64,000 nt of DNA from Ruegeria sp. ANG-S4 (lineage in GTDB: Bacteria > Pseudomonadota > Alphaproteobacteria > Rhodobacterales > Rhodobacteraceae), in assembly GCF_000814005.1 (NCBI RefSeq), contig NZ_JWLK01000006.1, positions 310,001-374,000 on the forward strand, given 5' to 3'. Numbering within the stretch: position 1 is the stretch's first letter; every line of letters starts with the position of its first letter. Shown here piece after piece: positions 47,182 to 55,502 of the stretch. The translations under genes were made by a program, and so were the position numbers. Below the pieces are notes generated by a model. It made no database searches, was not told where the DNA came from, and saw only the letters and a program-made list of their open reading frames with translations.

Positions 47182-47377
47182 AGCCGTTTTCCAATCTGCG
47201 AATTGATTTAGGTCATGGCATTTGCAACAATTCTTGCGTAACGATTAACCAAAGCGCAAGGCTTTGGCGAAATTACGCCGCCCCAGCCATAAAATGTCGC
47301 GACATTCATGTATCCGCATGATGGTCTTAATCTCGTTACCTATATCTGGCAGTGTAACACCAAGTGGGAGGACGCAG

Positions 47378-47593
47378 ATGACAGCTCAAGATCTCTATTT
47401 CGAGGCGGAAAAGCTTGAACAAAAGCTGAATGGTGCCTGTCTGGATACGCGCTTGGCACTTCAACCCAGCCTCAGCCAGGTTATTGAAAGTATGCGCGCC
47501 AGCGGCGTTCAGATTCCTTCGCGGCTTCGTCGGTTGGACGCCGCCTTGTGCGAGGACGCGATCGAAGCTCAGTTCGACAACATGCCCGTGTGA
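47378..47593 (+). CDS. Small conserved hypothetical protein
   Basis: The 71-residue protein is mostly helical (LYFEAEKLEQKLNGACLDTRLALQPSLSQVIESMRASG) with a basic middle (PSRLRRLDAAL). GGGAGGACGC precedes the ATG, so the start is good; the longer open frame upstream is not supported. I recognise the pattern as Roseobacter-specific, function unknown. It is divergent from the sulfur operon. Confidence 0.75.
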   Translation: MTAQDLYFEAEKLEQKLNGACLDTRLALQPSLSQVIESMRASGVQIPSRLRRLDAALCEDAIEAQFDNMPV

Positions 47594-47602
47594 AGACGTT
47601 GG

Positions 47603-47821
47603 TCATCCAAAGGAAATACCCAGGATGACCAGCATCAAACCTATGACAGACAGAAACAACGACGCCATGTTCCAGGGCAGGACGCCCTGAACTGCGGTCC
47701 GCAGTTCATCGTCGGACAACCCGGCTTTGCGCGCCTTCATTACGCGAAGAATGCACCAGACAAGCCCGACGAGCCCAGCAAGCGACAGGGCGGCCCCGCC
47801 CCAGACAATGATGTCGAACAT
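47603..47821 (-). CDS. Small membrane protein
   Basis: The 72-residue protein has two spans (IIVWGGAALSLAGLVGLVWCIL and WNMASLFLSVIGLMLVILGI) joined by a charged cytoplasmic loop (RVMKARKAGLSDDELR). I recognise no named family. It converges on the gene at 47378-47593 with 9 bases between. A GAGGGACC ribosome site precedes the ATG. Confidence 0.75.
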   Translation of the reverse strand: MFDIIVWGGAALSLAGLVGLVWCILRVMKARKAGLSDDELRTAVQGVLPWNMASLFLSVIGLMLVILGISFG

Positions 47822-48278
47822 GGTCCCTCTCGGATGCCAAAAAAGGTTGGACCGCGATTAGCGGATTGCAGGTCAGGGCACAAGCCCGGCAACAGGATTG
47901 CTTGCTTGCGCTGACTGCGCGCGAGTTATATCGGACCCGTGCCCGCATCGCGGCGCGGTTTTGCGACTCACGCAGAAGGAAGCCATCATCAAAATTCAAG
48001 CTGCTGCCTGATACCGAACCAAATGGGTTCAGCCCCGCTTTTTCCAGGCGGTTCGTTGATACGCGGGATGGTCAACAAAATACGCATGCAGTCAATAGAA
48101 TGAAACTTAACCCCAAGCAGACCTTCGACTGCGGCCAATCGATCTCTCAAGGATCGGCAACAAGACCAGTCAGTCGCAGGTTCATTGTGCGGCTCAAAAA
48201 CGGCCAGTATGAAACTGCTTGCAGGTGACCAAAAATATCTTAGCAATACGCTTGAACAAGACACCAGAGGACGAGCCG
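47822..48278. other. Intergenic region upstream of gapR
   Basis: About 450 bases between a divergent pair. No credible gene was found; frames through it lack ribosome sites. It must hold the promoters of gapR and of the small membrane protein. Confidence 0.5.
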
Positions 48279-48536
48279 TTGGATCAAGAAACGCAATCCG
48301 AGAATTACAAAGTCACAGCCGGTGAGTTGCGCCAGTTCGTGGAACGCATCGAGCGGCTGGAGGCCGAGAAGAAAGATATCGGCGAACAGATCAAAGAGGT
48401 GAAAGCCGAAGCCAAGGCTCGGGGCTACGACGTTCGGGTGCTCACAAAGCTGATTGCCATCCGCAAGCGCGACAAGGATGACATCGCAGAGGAAGAGGCC
48501 GTACTTGAGATGTATAAAGAAGCCTTGGGGATGTGA
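48279..48536 (+). CDS. GapR-like DUF2312 nucleoid protein
   Basis: The protein has 85 residues from a TTG start at 48279 (GAGG eight bases upstream). The DUF2312 signature is intact: YKVTAGELRQFVERIERLEAEKKDIGEQIKEVKAEAKARGYD, then VLTKLIAIRKRDKDDIAEEEAVLEMYKEALGM (written here in two parts). GapR of Caulobacter binds overtwisted DNA ahead of polymerases and aids topoisomerases. An earlier TTG at 48219 is in frame, but the residues it adds are not family-like. Confidence 0.88.
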   Translation: MDQETQSENYKVTAGELRQFVERIERLEAEKKDIGEQIKEVKAEAKARGYDVRVLTKLIAIRKRDKDDIAEEEAVLEMYKEALGM

Positions 48537-48859
48537 CCGCCTGAGAGATTTGGCGCTGGCCGTCGATCGACGTGTTCGCTCCTTAAACTCTCTTGCCTGC
48601 GCGCGTTGTGTGAACCCAGGGCGTACATTCGCGCGATCGGCATAATGCCGATGCCGCTGTCCGGCGAATTCGGCACACGAAATACGGGGCGGTTGCACGC
48701 GCAGGTCAGGCGGGCCCGATCTGCGCGCGGTACAAAAGTCATCCGGTCTAACGATTGGTCCGAAACCCGAGCGTTTTTATCCAAAAAATCTTCGATGGCG
48801 CACAGAAAATTGCAAAACTACGCCTGCGTTTAAAGGCCCAGAGTATTTCTGCCCCCGCT
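48537..48859. other. Intergenic region downstream of gapR
   Basis: About 320 bases between convergent genes. A short hairpin (CGGCATAATGCCG) lies at about 48638-48650 without a T-run. No gene was seen. Confidence 0.5.
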
Positions 48860-49735
48860 TTATGGTTTTAGAAACCGAACGTCTGACATGGTTTGCAGGA
48901 CATCCATGTCCTGTTCGTAAAGCTCGTTGAATGCCGCGATAATGTCGTCATTCCACCCGGGCAGGTCCAATTCTTCTTCGATCGCCTCTGGAAGAGCATA
49001 GGTTTCAAAAATCCGGCTGAGTTCCAACCGGGTGTCGGCATCGATAGGCACCGGTCGTTCTGCGGTCAATGCCTCTATCTCTGCGCGGCCCGCCTCGGAA
49101 ACCAAAGAGGAAAGCAAAGCATACTCACCGTTCAGCGGCGTATTGTCCGGCAGCGCGGCCATAGCGCGTGCAATATCACCCCAGATCAGCGGAGAGTCCT
49201 CATTGCGCCACAGCGTGATGCGCACATCCGGAGCCAGATCGCGGATATTGTCGATCAACGTGAGCCAACTGAGACAGCTCAGATCAGTTTCGGCCAGAAC
49301 GCGTTGTCGATCAGCATCGGTCTGCGCCATGACGGCCATTGGAATGAAACTGCCCGGATTGCGCAGACCAAGGAACAGCTCGATTGGCATTCCTTCAAAA
49401 GCGTCCTCCATGAACGCGACACGCTCGCCCGCCAACGGGTAGAATTGACCGTCCATGATAGAGGTCTGGATGGGGCCCAAATATCCAGGGTTTGTCAGGA
49501 TCGTGCGGGTCACGGTTTTGTCGTTGGGAACAAGATCCATGAAACTGCTGCGCAAGATTTCGCGATTTGAACCATGGTCCCGCTCATTCAGCGCTGTCCG
49601 GAACTGTCGCCGGAACACGCGGGCGCCCCAGAAGGCAACGCTATGGTTACTCATCGCCTCCGCATTGTCTCTCAAAAGACCAAAAATCCGGTCTTCATCC
49701 GTAAAAGCAACACCGGCATGGATGACGACCTGCAT
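48860..49735 (-). CDS. Conserved hypothetical protein (Roseobacter type)
   Basis: The protein has 291 residues, no signal peptide and no membrane span. It begins MQVVIHAGVAFTDEDRIFGLL. A Rossmann-like pattern (VVIHAG at the N-terminus; FLGLRNPGSFIP; RITLWRNEDSPLIWGDI) recalls sulfotransferase-like proteins, but no PAPS-binding motif is obvious. The C-terminal third is acidic and helical. It is the last non-island gene, with its 5' end about 180 bases from tRNA-Thr. Confidence 0.75.
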   Translation of the reverse strand: MQVVIHAGVAFTDEDRIFGLLRDNAEAMSNHSVAFWGARVFRRQFRTALNERDHGSNREILRSSFMDLVPNDKTVTRTILTNPGYLGPIQTSIMDGQFYPLAGERVAFMEDAFEGMPIELFLGLRNPGSFIPMAVMAQTDADRQRVLAETDLSCLSWLTLIDNIRDLAPDVRITLWRNEDSPLIWGDIARAMAALPDNTPLNGEYALLSSLVSEAGRAEIEALTAERPVPIDADTRLELSRIFETYALPEAIEEELDLPGWNDDIIAAFNELYEQDMDVLQTMSDVRFLKP

Positions 49736-49916
49736 GATCTGATTTGCCTTCGCGTTCTTGTGCCTTTAGCCGGGGTTACAGCCTGCGGCAGACACAGTCA
49801 AATCATGCGCAACGCGATCCACTGTCTGGATTGGACAGGGAAATTGCGGTCACACGGTATCACCATGAATTTTCAGGCTTGCAGTCCGAGTTCCGAACCA
49901 GTAAGCGACTGCCTGT

Positions 49917-49992
49917 GCCCCTATAGCTCAGCTGGTAGAGCAACTGATTTGTAATCAGTAGGTCCGCGGTTCGAGTCCGTGTGGGGGCACCA
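49917..49992 (+). tRNA. tRNA-Thr (anticodon UGU)
   Basis: All four arms fold. The acceptor GCCCCTA pairs with TGGGGGC (one G-T), the discriminator is A, and CCA is encoded. The D-arm is GCTCAGCTGGTAGAGC. The anticodon stem ACTGA/TCAGT encloses loop TTTGTAA, with anticodon TGT at 49950-49952. The T-loop is TTCGAGT. Everything to the right looks accessory, so this is the probable island boundary. Confidence 0.97.
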
Positions 49993-50277
49993 TCTAACCT
50001 ATTGTTAAAGAACCGTTAATTCAGTTGGCGGGTGTCGGCTATAATAGCTGGGACGAGCCGGGGGCCGCAGAGGGGCCGCTTTCAAATGCGTCCAGCTTCT
50101 TTTGCTATCGGCGAATCTCAAGCTATGCCCGAATACACAAGTTAATGCATCTCAAGCGGTATCACTCATTTTAGAGCGAGCGCATTATCTCAATTGCTGA
50201 TCTGCTGGCACTGGAAGTCCCGAACGGCCGAAGCTACTACTGAAACAACCACACGATGAATTTAAGTGAGATGGTTT

Positions 50278-51585
50278 ATGGCCGCAAATTTCGTTATTCA
50301 GGTTCACAAAATCGACGACCAAGTGCTCGTAACAACTTTACAGTCCATCAAGGAGTTGTTTCCTGAAGAAAAAGTGAACTGCAACGTTTCTTTGGTTCAG
50401 GGGCTGAACACCCGATTGCAAGACGTTGGCGACGAAACGGAGTTGATTGGAAGATACGCGTTTCAACTAGGTGTCCTCAGCACGAACCTTGGCGGAGATC
50501 AGAGCGTTTCCGTAAGTTTTAGCCGAACACCGAGTTCCGGTCCTTCCGCGAAATACGACGAATTTACCGTTAGCTACGGACGTGATGTCAGTAGTTGGGA
50601 AGATGACAAAGATATCGTCGCTGCCGTTCACGCTATCCTAGGCGCACTAGACGTTCCTGGGGGTGCTGAAAGCACCGGCGAAGACAACGACACCTTGCGA
50701 CAGCAAATCTTGGGTTTCGGCGCTGCACATAAGCAGATGCTGGCCTCGCTCAACAAATCAGTAGTCGACGCTGAGCAGCGCCGAATTGAGGCGCAGGCAG
50801 AGTTTGAAGAGGCGGAAAAAAAGCGTTCTGAAAAACTTGCGGAAGCGCTGGCAGAAATCGAAAGGGAAAGAGAGCAACTTAAGCTAGAGTCATATCGTTC
50901 TGAACGCCGAAATATGCTCCAAAGTCTTTCCAGCGGTGCGACGAATGATCTTCGGAAAACCCTCACTGCTCCAGCGGCGGCTCGGGCAAGTTGGGGGGTA
51001 TTTGCAGCAAGTTTGGTTCTTGCTGTCTTTGCCGGTTTGTTAGCATTCACAAGTATTTCTCAATTGGACATGAACTCCGTTGATGCAAAGGGTATGATCG
51101 CCTTCCTGAATGAAATTTCTCCAGAGAAAGCGCAGGAAAATGATTGGAATCTGGTATTGGATTCATCGATGTTTGCCACGAACTGGTATTTGATCGCTAG
51201 ATCAAGTCTTGCTTCACTGGTAGCAATTGGAGCGTTGATTTACGCTGCGAATTGGTTGCGGGGTTATTACAATGCCATTCAGCAAGCCAACAGAGATATT
51301 GAACAATTTAATGCAGATTTGGTGCGCGCTGGCTGGGTCATCGAAACGATTTTGGAAGTAAAACACGAACACGATGCTGACGTTCCAGAAGCCTGGATAC
51401 AAGGTGTAACCAACGGACTGTTTGAGCGGCCGAATGCACAAGAACAGGCTAGCGGTCCAACAGAAGCCCTTAGAATGCTAATGGGCTACGGCGTTTCATT
51501 GTCGGTTGGTCCAGACGGGACCAAGATGGACGTGTCAGAAAAAAGCGCGAAGAAAATATCCAATGATGCAAAGAAGGTTACTTGA
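50278..51585 (+). CDS. Coiled-coil membrane protein of unknown function
   Basis: The protein has 435 residues and I know no family name. Residues 1-130 form a beta-rich domain (FVIQVHKIDDQVLVTTLQSI; FTVSYGRDVSSWEDDKDIVAAVHAIL). About 150-215 are a long charged coiled coil (EEAEKKRSEKLAEALAEIERE). Two membrane spans follow near 240 (WGVFAASLVLAVFAGLLAF) and 315 (ARSSLASLVAIGALIYAA). A helical cytoplasmic tail runs to the end. Codons are AT-richer than in the core. It is the first gene after tRNA-Thr. A GTG twelve bases upstream is an alternative start. The layout suggests a membrane-anchored sensor or defence component; this is inference. Confidence 0.8.
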   Translation: MAANFVIQVHKIDDQVLVTTLQSIKELFPEEKVNCNVSLVQGLNTRLQDVGDETELIGRYAFQLGVLSTNLGGDQSVSVSFSRTPSSGPSAKYDEFTVSYGRDVSSWEDDKDIVAAVHAILGALDVPGGAESTGEDNDTLRQQILGFGAAHKQMLASLNKSVVDAEQRRIEAQAEFEEAEKKRSEKLAEALAEIEREREQLKLESYRSERRNMLQSLSSGATNDLRKTLTAPAAARASWGVFAASLVLAVFAGLLAFTSISQLDMNSVDAKGMIAFLNEISPEKAQENDWNLVLDSSMFATNWYLIARSSLASLVAIGALIYAANWLRGYYNAIQQANRDIEQFNADLVRAGWVIETILEVKHEHDADVPEAWIQGVTNGLFERPNAQEQASGPTEALRMLMGYGVSLSVGPDGTKMDVSEKSAKKISNDAKKVT

Positions 51586-51711
51586 GCAGGACGCTCTATC
51601 AATCCAATAAATTGAGGTTCCCACAAGACACACCTCTCCCGCGCCCTGAATCGCCTTTCACAAAAGGTACGAGAGTTGGCCTTGGGCTAAGGCGTCAACT
51701 CAGATCAGGGG

Positions 51712-51828
51712 TTAGCGACGACGCGAGGAGTCACGAAAGCGGCGGTATTCGACCAAAGCGATACCGACCAGCAAACGTGCTCCAGCGCCGATCACAATCA
51801 ATAAGATTGGATCCACGCGGAACCTCAT
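51712..51828 (-). CDS. Possible 38-aa membrane peptide
   Basis: The frame begins MRFRVDPILLIVIGAGARLL, continues with VGIALVEY and ends RRFRDSSRRR: one hydrophobic span and a basic tail, as in many phage or island micro-proteins. No ribosome site precedes the ATG, and a terminator for the same strand lies just upstream, so expression would need its own promoter. Confidence 0.3.
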   Translation of the reverse strand: MRFRVDPILLIVIGAGARLLVGIALVEYRRFRDSSRRR

Positions 51829-51863
51829 TTTGGTTGTGTGATTAAAACGCAGACCCAGAAACG

Positions 51864-51887
51864 AAAAAAGCTCCCACCGGGGGGAGC
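51864..51887 (-). terminator. Rho-independent terminator (leftward)
   Basis: Read leftward, GCTCCC-CCCGGT-GGGAGC is followed by TTTTTTC. It is a textbook terminator for minus-strand transcription, about 190 bases beyond the nearest leftward gene. Confidence 0.85.
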
Positions 51888-51986
51888 GATTCAAACCGTC
51901 ACACGGAATATTGCGTTTCGCAGACTAATAGATGTTCTGCTACATTTAGTCAAGTAGTCGCCTAAACACCCAACATCGTCCTGCGA
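51864..51986 (-). ncRNA. Candidate small RNA
   Basis: Leftward transcription from a promoter-like pair, TTGACC (52018-52013) and TATTGT (51996-51991) with 16 bases between, would start near 51985 and end at the terminator at 51864. The transcript would be about 120 bases. No open frame with a ribosome site lies inside it, and it is isolated from the gene on its right by its own terminator. Not a family I know. Confidence 0.4.
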
Positions 51987-52023
51987 TCTTACAATACCGG
52001 CGCATTTTCTCTGGTCAAGGTGC

Positions 52024-52050
52024 AAACAAAACCCCGCGCTGGGCGGGGTT
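52024..52050 (-). terminator. Terminator of the leftward gene at 52076
   Basis: Read leftward, AACCCCGC-CCAGC-GCGGGGTT is followed by TTGTTTG. It lies 26 bases after the stop of the 52076-52393 gene. Confidence 0.8.
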
Positions 52051-52075
52051 CGCTGGTCAACTATTGTAGGTAAGG

Positions 52076-52393
52076 TCAGGTGAGTGGAACCATCCACACC
52101 TCGTCGGTATTGCTGTCATAAAGGCAAACGCCGGGGTCCACCGCCATGCCAACTTTGTCTTCCAACCGGATGAGAATTCGATAGCGGGTGTCGGTCAGTT
52201 TTTCCCAAACGGTCACGTTACCCCAAATAACCTTGTCCGAATTGCCCGCGTCTTGCAGTGCTTCATACCAAAGCTGCTTACACGTCAGGTTGTGAGGCGC
52301 TTTGGGATCAGTGAAATACTGGAACGCTCCATAGCCCACGAACCCAACAACACCGAGACCAGCCAAGCCCCAAAACTTGCTTGCTATGCTCAT
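52076..52393 (-). CDS. Small secreted or anchored protein, unknown
   Basis: The 105-residue protein has an N-terminal hydrophobic segment (FWGLAGLGVVGFVGYGAFQYF) that acts as signal or anchor. The rest is a compact domain with two Cys (LTCKQLWYEAL; PGVCLYDSNTDEVWMVPL). I recognise no family. The ATG follows AAGGAGCGAGACG. It is the last gene of a leftward pair with the 52439-52966 gene, and ends at a strong terminator. Confidence 0.7.
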   Translation of the reverse strand: MSIASKFWGLAGLGVVGFVGYGAFQYFTDPKAPHNLTCKQLWYEALQDAGNSDKVIWGNVTVWEKLTDTRYRILIRLEDKVGMAVDPGVCLYDSNTDEVWMVPLT

Positions 52394-52438
52394 CGTCTCG
52401 CTCCTTATCTTAGGTCCAGCAACCCTAGAGTGCGCCGG

Positions 52439-52966
52439 TTATTCAATTTCGCAGTGTTTCATCACCCTGCTTACGGAAGGCGACTTAATCGGCAAGTTCT
52501 CTATTGTGAGTAATCGCGTCTTATCGTCGGCCATCGTGAATTCAATGACCAACGTATCCATCTGCCTCAATTGCGTAAAAAACTCTGGGTCAGAAATTTC
52601 GAAGTGTACTCCCTCCTGATCTTGCGTAGGAAGCAATATGCCGCTCTGAGCTGGAGCGTTCCCATAATACTCGCTTAGAAACCGCCAACGGGTAGGAACT
52701 TCTATTACGTTGCCAAGAAATCCAGTCGTTGCAACGACTGCAAATGTACCGTCACTGTCGCAGGCGACAATTAGGCCCTGCGGTTGTTCTGAATTTGGAC
52801 TTGGCTGCTCTTTGGATGTAATTCCAGCAAATTTCATGACCTCGTCAGTGAATGGGTCGACGATTTCGCCGTACTGCCAACCCTGCGCCATCGCACTTGT
52901 CCCAAGCAAAGCTGAGGCCGACAGTCCTAAAAAACCAACCAATGCGCGGATAAGTAGTTTTTTCAT
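52439..52966 (-). CDS. Secreted protein of unknown function
   Basis: The 175-residue precursor has a signal peptide (MKKLLIRALVGFLGLSASAL, cleaved near AMAQG). The mature part contains ACDSDGTFAVVATTGFLG, PTRWRFLSEYYG, VHFEISDPEFFTQLRQMDTLVIEFTMADD and a C-terminal HCEIE. The 'DxGxF..V..T' plus 'V.Y.FD....' layout recalls phage- or type VI-linked TagR-like hypotheticals, but no assignment is safe. AAGGAG lies eight bases before the ATG at 52966; the frame continues upstream without a ribosome site. Confidence 0.72.
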   Translation of the reverse strand: MKKLLIRALVGFLGLSASALLGTSAMAQGWQYGEIVDPFTDEVMKFAGITSKEQPSPNSEQPQGLIVACDSDGTFAVVATTGFLGNVIEVPTRWRFLSEYYGNAPAQSGILLPTQDQEGVHFEISDPEFFTQLRQMDTLVIEFTMADDKTRLLTIENLPIKSPSVSRVMKHCEIE

Positions 52967-53172
52967 GTCCGGTTCTCCTTCTTTCGGCACATAGTCGGGC
53001 CGGTGTTCGCTCGCTTGTGATTTCCTGCCACGAAACGAACCAAAGTGTTGAATTTTGGCAGTTTTCAGCAAGCCATTGTTGATCGGGCTGTGCAACAGGA
53101 AATCGCCGTTTCGCAGGTCATCCACGCAGATCGACGTGCCTGTCTGGGGTTCGCCTTCAGTTGCTTCCAAGG

Positions 53173-53556
53173 TCAAACTTCACAGCGTTTAAAGTCATCG
53201 AACCACCAACCAACGGCAATGACACAAACGCAATGCCTTTGCGGAAATAGAGGTAACCCCCCGGCCTCTACAATTTCGTCGGTGTTCCCGCGTCGGATAA
53301 TTTCAGGGGCCTTATCAACCCCAACTCGCGCTAACGGGGCCAAAGCGCACAAGGCCATAACCTCTTCGTTTTTTCGGAATACCTTGCGCACGTTTTCTGC
53401 GTCCGGCAAAACCACCAAAGCGGACCCCTCCTGGGTCTTGGCTTCAATGTAAACCTCGCTGGCGTTGTACATATATTCGGGCAAGCCCAAAGCCGGGAAC
53501 GCTATGGCCGCACCGCAAATATGCCGCAGTTCGTGTACAAGAATTCGGTTACTCAC
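53173..53556 (-). CDS. Prophage-remnant protein, unknown
   Basis: The 127-residue protein starts with GTG, overlapping the end of the previous gene by 8 bases, so it is translationally coupled. Visible are LVHELRHICGAAIAFPALGLPEY at the start, KVFRKNEEVMALCALAPLARVG, and a Cys-containing C-terminus (RHCVCVIAVGWWFDDFKRCEV). HELRH resembles a metalloprotease-like HExxH only loosely (HELRH has Glu and the second His), so a zinc site is possible but unproven. It is the last gene of the leftward phage-like cluster. Confidence 0.65.
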   Translation of the reverse strand: MSNRILVHELRHICGAAIAFPALGLPEYMYNASEVYIEAKTQEGSALVVLPDAENVRKVFRKNEEVMALCALAPLARVGVDKAPEIIRRGNTDEIVEAGGLPLFPQRHCVCVIAVGWWFDDFKRCEV

Positions 53557-53938
53557 AGAACACGACCCCCATACCTTTGGGCGGCGAACCGGCGACCACT
53601 GCCGACTTGCGCAGCATAATGCTTTCGCAGTGCGATATGATGGCCTTTAGGTGGCCTCTGGCGAGGTCTGTGGTTGCCCCCTTGGCTAAACGGTTGTCGT
53701 CCAGCGCAGCAATTTGCTTTTCAATTTCGGCGCGTTGGCCTTCAAGCTCTTGCCGTAGGTTCTTCTCAACTGAACCCAAAGCCTTGTCTACGTCCGCGCG
53801 TTCTTCGCGCAACGCCGCCCCAATCGCCTTGCCAACGGTTTCAATGGTCGGTGCGGCGGGGGTGGCCGGGGGAGGCTTGTGAATCTTGCGGACGTTTTCG
53901 GCAAATTTGGTCGCGGCGTCGTTTACCGGTTTATTCAT
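53549..53938 (-). CDS. Prophage-remnant coiled-coil protein, unknown
   Basis: The 129-residue protein begins with MNKPVNDAATKFAENVRKI, then a Pro-rich linker (KPPPATPAAPT). A strongly helical, charged centre (ALREERADVDKALGSVEKNL; LEGQRAEIEKQIAALDDNRL) is likely a coiled coil. GGAGGG precedes the ATG at 53938, which overlaps the stop of the previous gene as ATGA. The pattern fits a phage tail or scaffold accessory, but no match is certain. Confidence 0.65.
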   Translation of the reverse strand: MNKPVNDAATKFAENVRKIHKPPPATPAAPTIETVGKAIGAALREERADVDKALGSVEKNLRQELEGQRAEIEKQIAALDDNRLAKGATTDLARGHLKAIISHCESIMLRKSAVVAGSPPKGMGVVFCE

Positions 53939-54225
53939 TCCCAAGCCCTCCGCATTTTTGATTTCGCCCGGTCGGCGCTGGCCTTACGGCTTTTTGCCGC
54001 GCTGGCCTGCGACCGTTGGGTCTTAAATTTGGCCGCGGTCGAAGCGTTCTTAAGCTCCTGTAACGCAAGCTCTTTCACGTATTCAGTGGCCTCACGCGAC
54101 GAACCAATGGCCTCTGCGTCTGCCGCTATATCGGCGGGCAGTTCAAAGCGGTTGGTTATAACCCAAATTGTGGGTGTCGTGCCTTGCGCGTTTTTAACGC
54201 CAAGGTCTTTGTGCGTAGCAGCCAT
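53935..54225 (-). CDS. Prophage-remnant protein, last open segment of a broken frame
   Basis: From the ATG at 54225 this segment encodes 96 residues: TPTIWVITNRFELPADIAADAEAIG, EYVKELALQELKNASTAAKF and a basic Ala/Lys/Arg tail. The ATG is probably not the true start: the same frame stays open for 55 further codons upstream, with clear coding character (LEPLDELDAAKNLLNKTLVEL), to a TAA at 54394-54396. I read it as the C-terminal part of a gene broken by that stop; see findings. Confidence 0.6.
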   Translation of the reverse strand: MAATHKDLGVKNAQGTTPTIWVITNRFELPADIAADAEAIGSSREATEYVKELALQELKNASTAAKFKTQRSQASAAKSRKASADRAKSKMRRAWE

Positions 54226-54393
54226 AAGCGTTAGCTGCCGGCACTTGGCGTCAAGGTCTTTGCGCTTGCGCGTAACGGCGTCCCGCTGCGCAACCAGTTC
54301 TACAAGGGTTTTGTTCAGAAGGTTTTTGGCGGCGTCCAGTTCGTCCAGGGGTTCAAGGTCGGGGTCGGCGGCGTGTAGGGCCTCAAGATACGT

Positions 54394-54645
54394 TTAGGCA
54401 CTAACTGCGGCTTCTACCAATGCGCCGTTCGTTGTAACTTCCTCGGCCCCCTTCAAAACGCTAAGCGCGGCCCTCAACTGCGCAATTTCTGCGGCAGTTC
54501 CGGCCAAATAGTGGTCAATCAGGTCAACGGTTACGTGGGCGTCCTCAAGGCGGTCAAGCGCGTCGTCCAGTGTTTCGGATTTCAGCACCGGGCCTTTCAA
54601 ACCGACGACAAAGGTCGTGGCGGCTTTTACCAGTGCGGAACCCAC
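54394..54645 (-). CDS. Prophage-remnant protein, middle open segment of a broken frame
   Basis: The segment encodes 83 residues from a GTG at 54645: ALVKAATTFVVGLKGPVLKS, then LDDALDRLEDAHVTVDLIDHYL and an Ala/Leu-rich helix. It has no proper ribosome site of its own (AAAG directly abuts the GTG). It shares the frame of the segments on both sides, separated by TGA (54649-54651) and TAA (54394-54396). Confidence 0.5.
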   Translation of the reverse strand: MGSALVKAATTFVVGLKGPVLKSETLDDALDRLEDAHVTVDLIDHYLAGTAAEIAQLRAALSVLKGAEEVTTNGALVEAAVSA

Positions 54646-54648
54646 CTT

Positions 54649-54714
54649 TCAGGACAACGTAAATGTAAAATCTGGCGACATTACCTTGGCCGTAGGGACG
54701 TTACGAACAAACAC
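54649..54714 (-). other. Short open segment with strong ribosome site
   Basis: A GTG preceded by CGGAGGTAGAAA starts 21 codons (MFVRNVPTAKVMSPDFTFTL, then Ser) and ends at TGA. This ribosome site is the best in the cluster, so it likely marks the original start of the 260-codon frame 54714-53935 now broken by two stops. It could instead be a functional leader peptide. Confidence 0.5.
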
Positions 54715-55055
54715 TTTCTACCTCCGTTGCCTGCGCCACTTGGCGCGAGAAACTGAAACGCGGGGCCAATAAATTGCGTGGGTTCGTAAGAACACGCCAA
54801 CCTTCAACCCGCTACTAAAGTCCGCTGGGCCTCTAGCGTCGGCACTGCGGATACCTAAAAGCCGGTAAACCAGCCGGTGGGCTCTAAGGAGTGGGTGGCG
54901 ATGTCTTGACACCGTCCCAAAATATGGGACCCACCAGCTACCCGTCAGACAGACTTTTAAGTGCCTACAACTTTAGCGTGTAGACGTATGTGCGCCTAAC
55001 GAAATTTTTAAAGGTTTTATTTTGTTATCAGAGACTTGAGAGAACCTGGGTTTTG
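54715..55055. other. Phage-remnant intergenic region
   Basis: About 340 bases. A perfect palindrome GTCCCAAAATATGGGAC at 54914-54930 (GTCCCA around AAATA) looks like an operator. No gene seen; stop codons are dense in all frames between 54930 and 55050. Confidence 0.5.
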
Positions 55056-55499
55056 TTAGGCGGTCGGCCTGAGCTGTTTCAAAACGTCCCAATTCGCCTG
55101 AACCCAATCAACCAATGTTCCGCGCTGTTCGTGCATCGTCTTACGGGAGTGACAGTGGTGGCAAAGCAGGATGAACGGGCCAGTGTAAAACCGGTCACGC
55201 CAATGCGGCGCAGCACCCAACACCAAGCAAAATTCCAACTCGTCAGCCACCGCGTCAATATGGCCGTAAAGGTGGTCCAACTGATTGGCGCCCATAGCGC
55301 CGCAGATATTGCAGGAACGTTCTTTTGGCGATGGTCCCAACTGATTCAGAACCGCGCGGCGCACAGAACGCCATTTGTCACCCAAATATAGCTGCTCGCG
55401 CTCTAAAGCGTCTGCAGAAAGGTGGTTTGGTTTTTCCGGGTGGGATAGCCGGGTTTCGGCTGAAATTAGCCTCTCTCGCGCTGCTCTTAGCTGTGCCAT
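55056..55499 (-). CDS. HNH endonuclease-like protein (phage type)
   Basis: The protein has 147 residues. Zinc and catalytic motifs are CNICGAMGANQLDHLYGHIDAV (CxxC then the DH of HNH) and LLCHHCHSRKTMHEQRG (CxxCH). The arrangement is that of phage HNH nucleases that work with terminase in packaging. It starts 4 bases after the stop of the terminase-like gene and runs the same way, which fits a packaging module remnant. Confidence 0.82.
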   Translation of the reverse strand: MAQLRAARERLISAETRLSHPEKPNHLSADALEREQLYLGDKWRSVRRAVLNQLGPSPKERSCNICGAMGANQLDHLYGHIDAVADELEFCLVLGAAPHWRDRFYTGPFILLCHHCHSRKTMHEQRGTLVDWVQANWDVLKQLRPTA

Positions 55500-55502
55500 A
55501 AG

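Noticed and set aside
51582..51845. Plus-strand frame overlapping the end of the coiled-coil protein gene
   Set aside because: The 4-base overlap is attractive, but the product is low-complexity Arg/Ser/Pro and it crosses convergent signals; no ribosome site.
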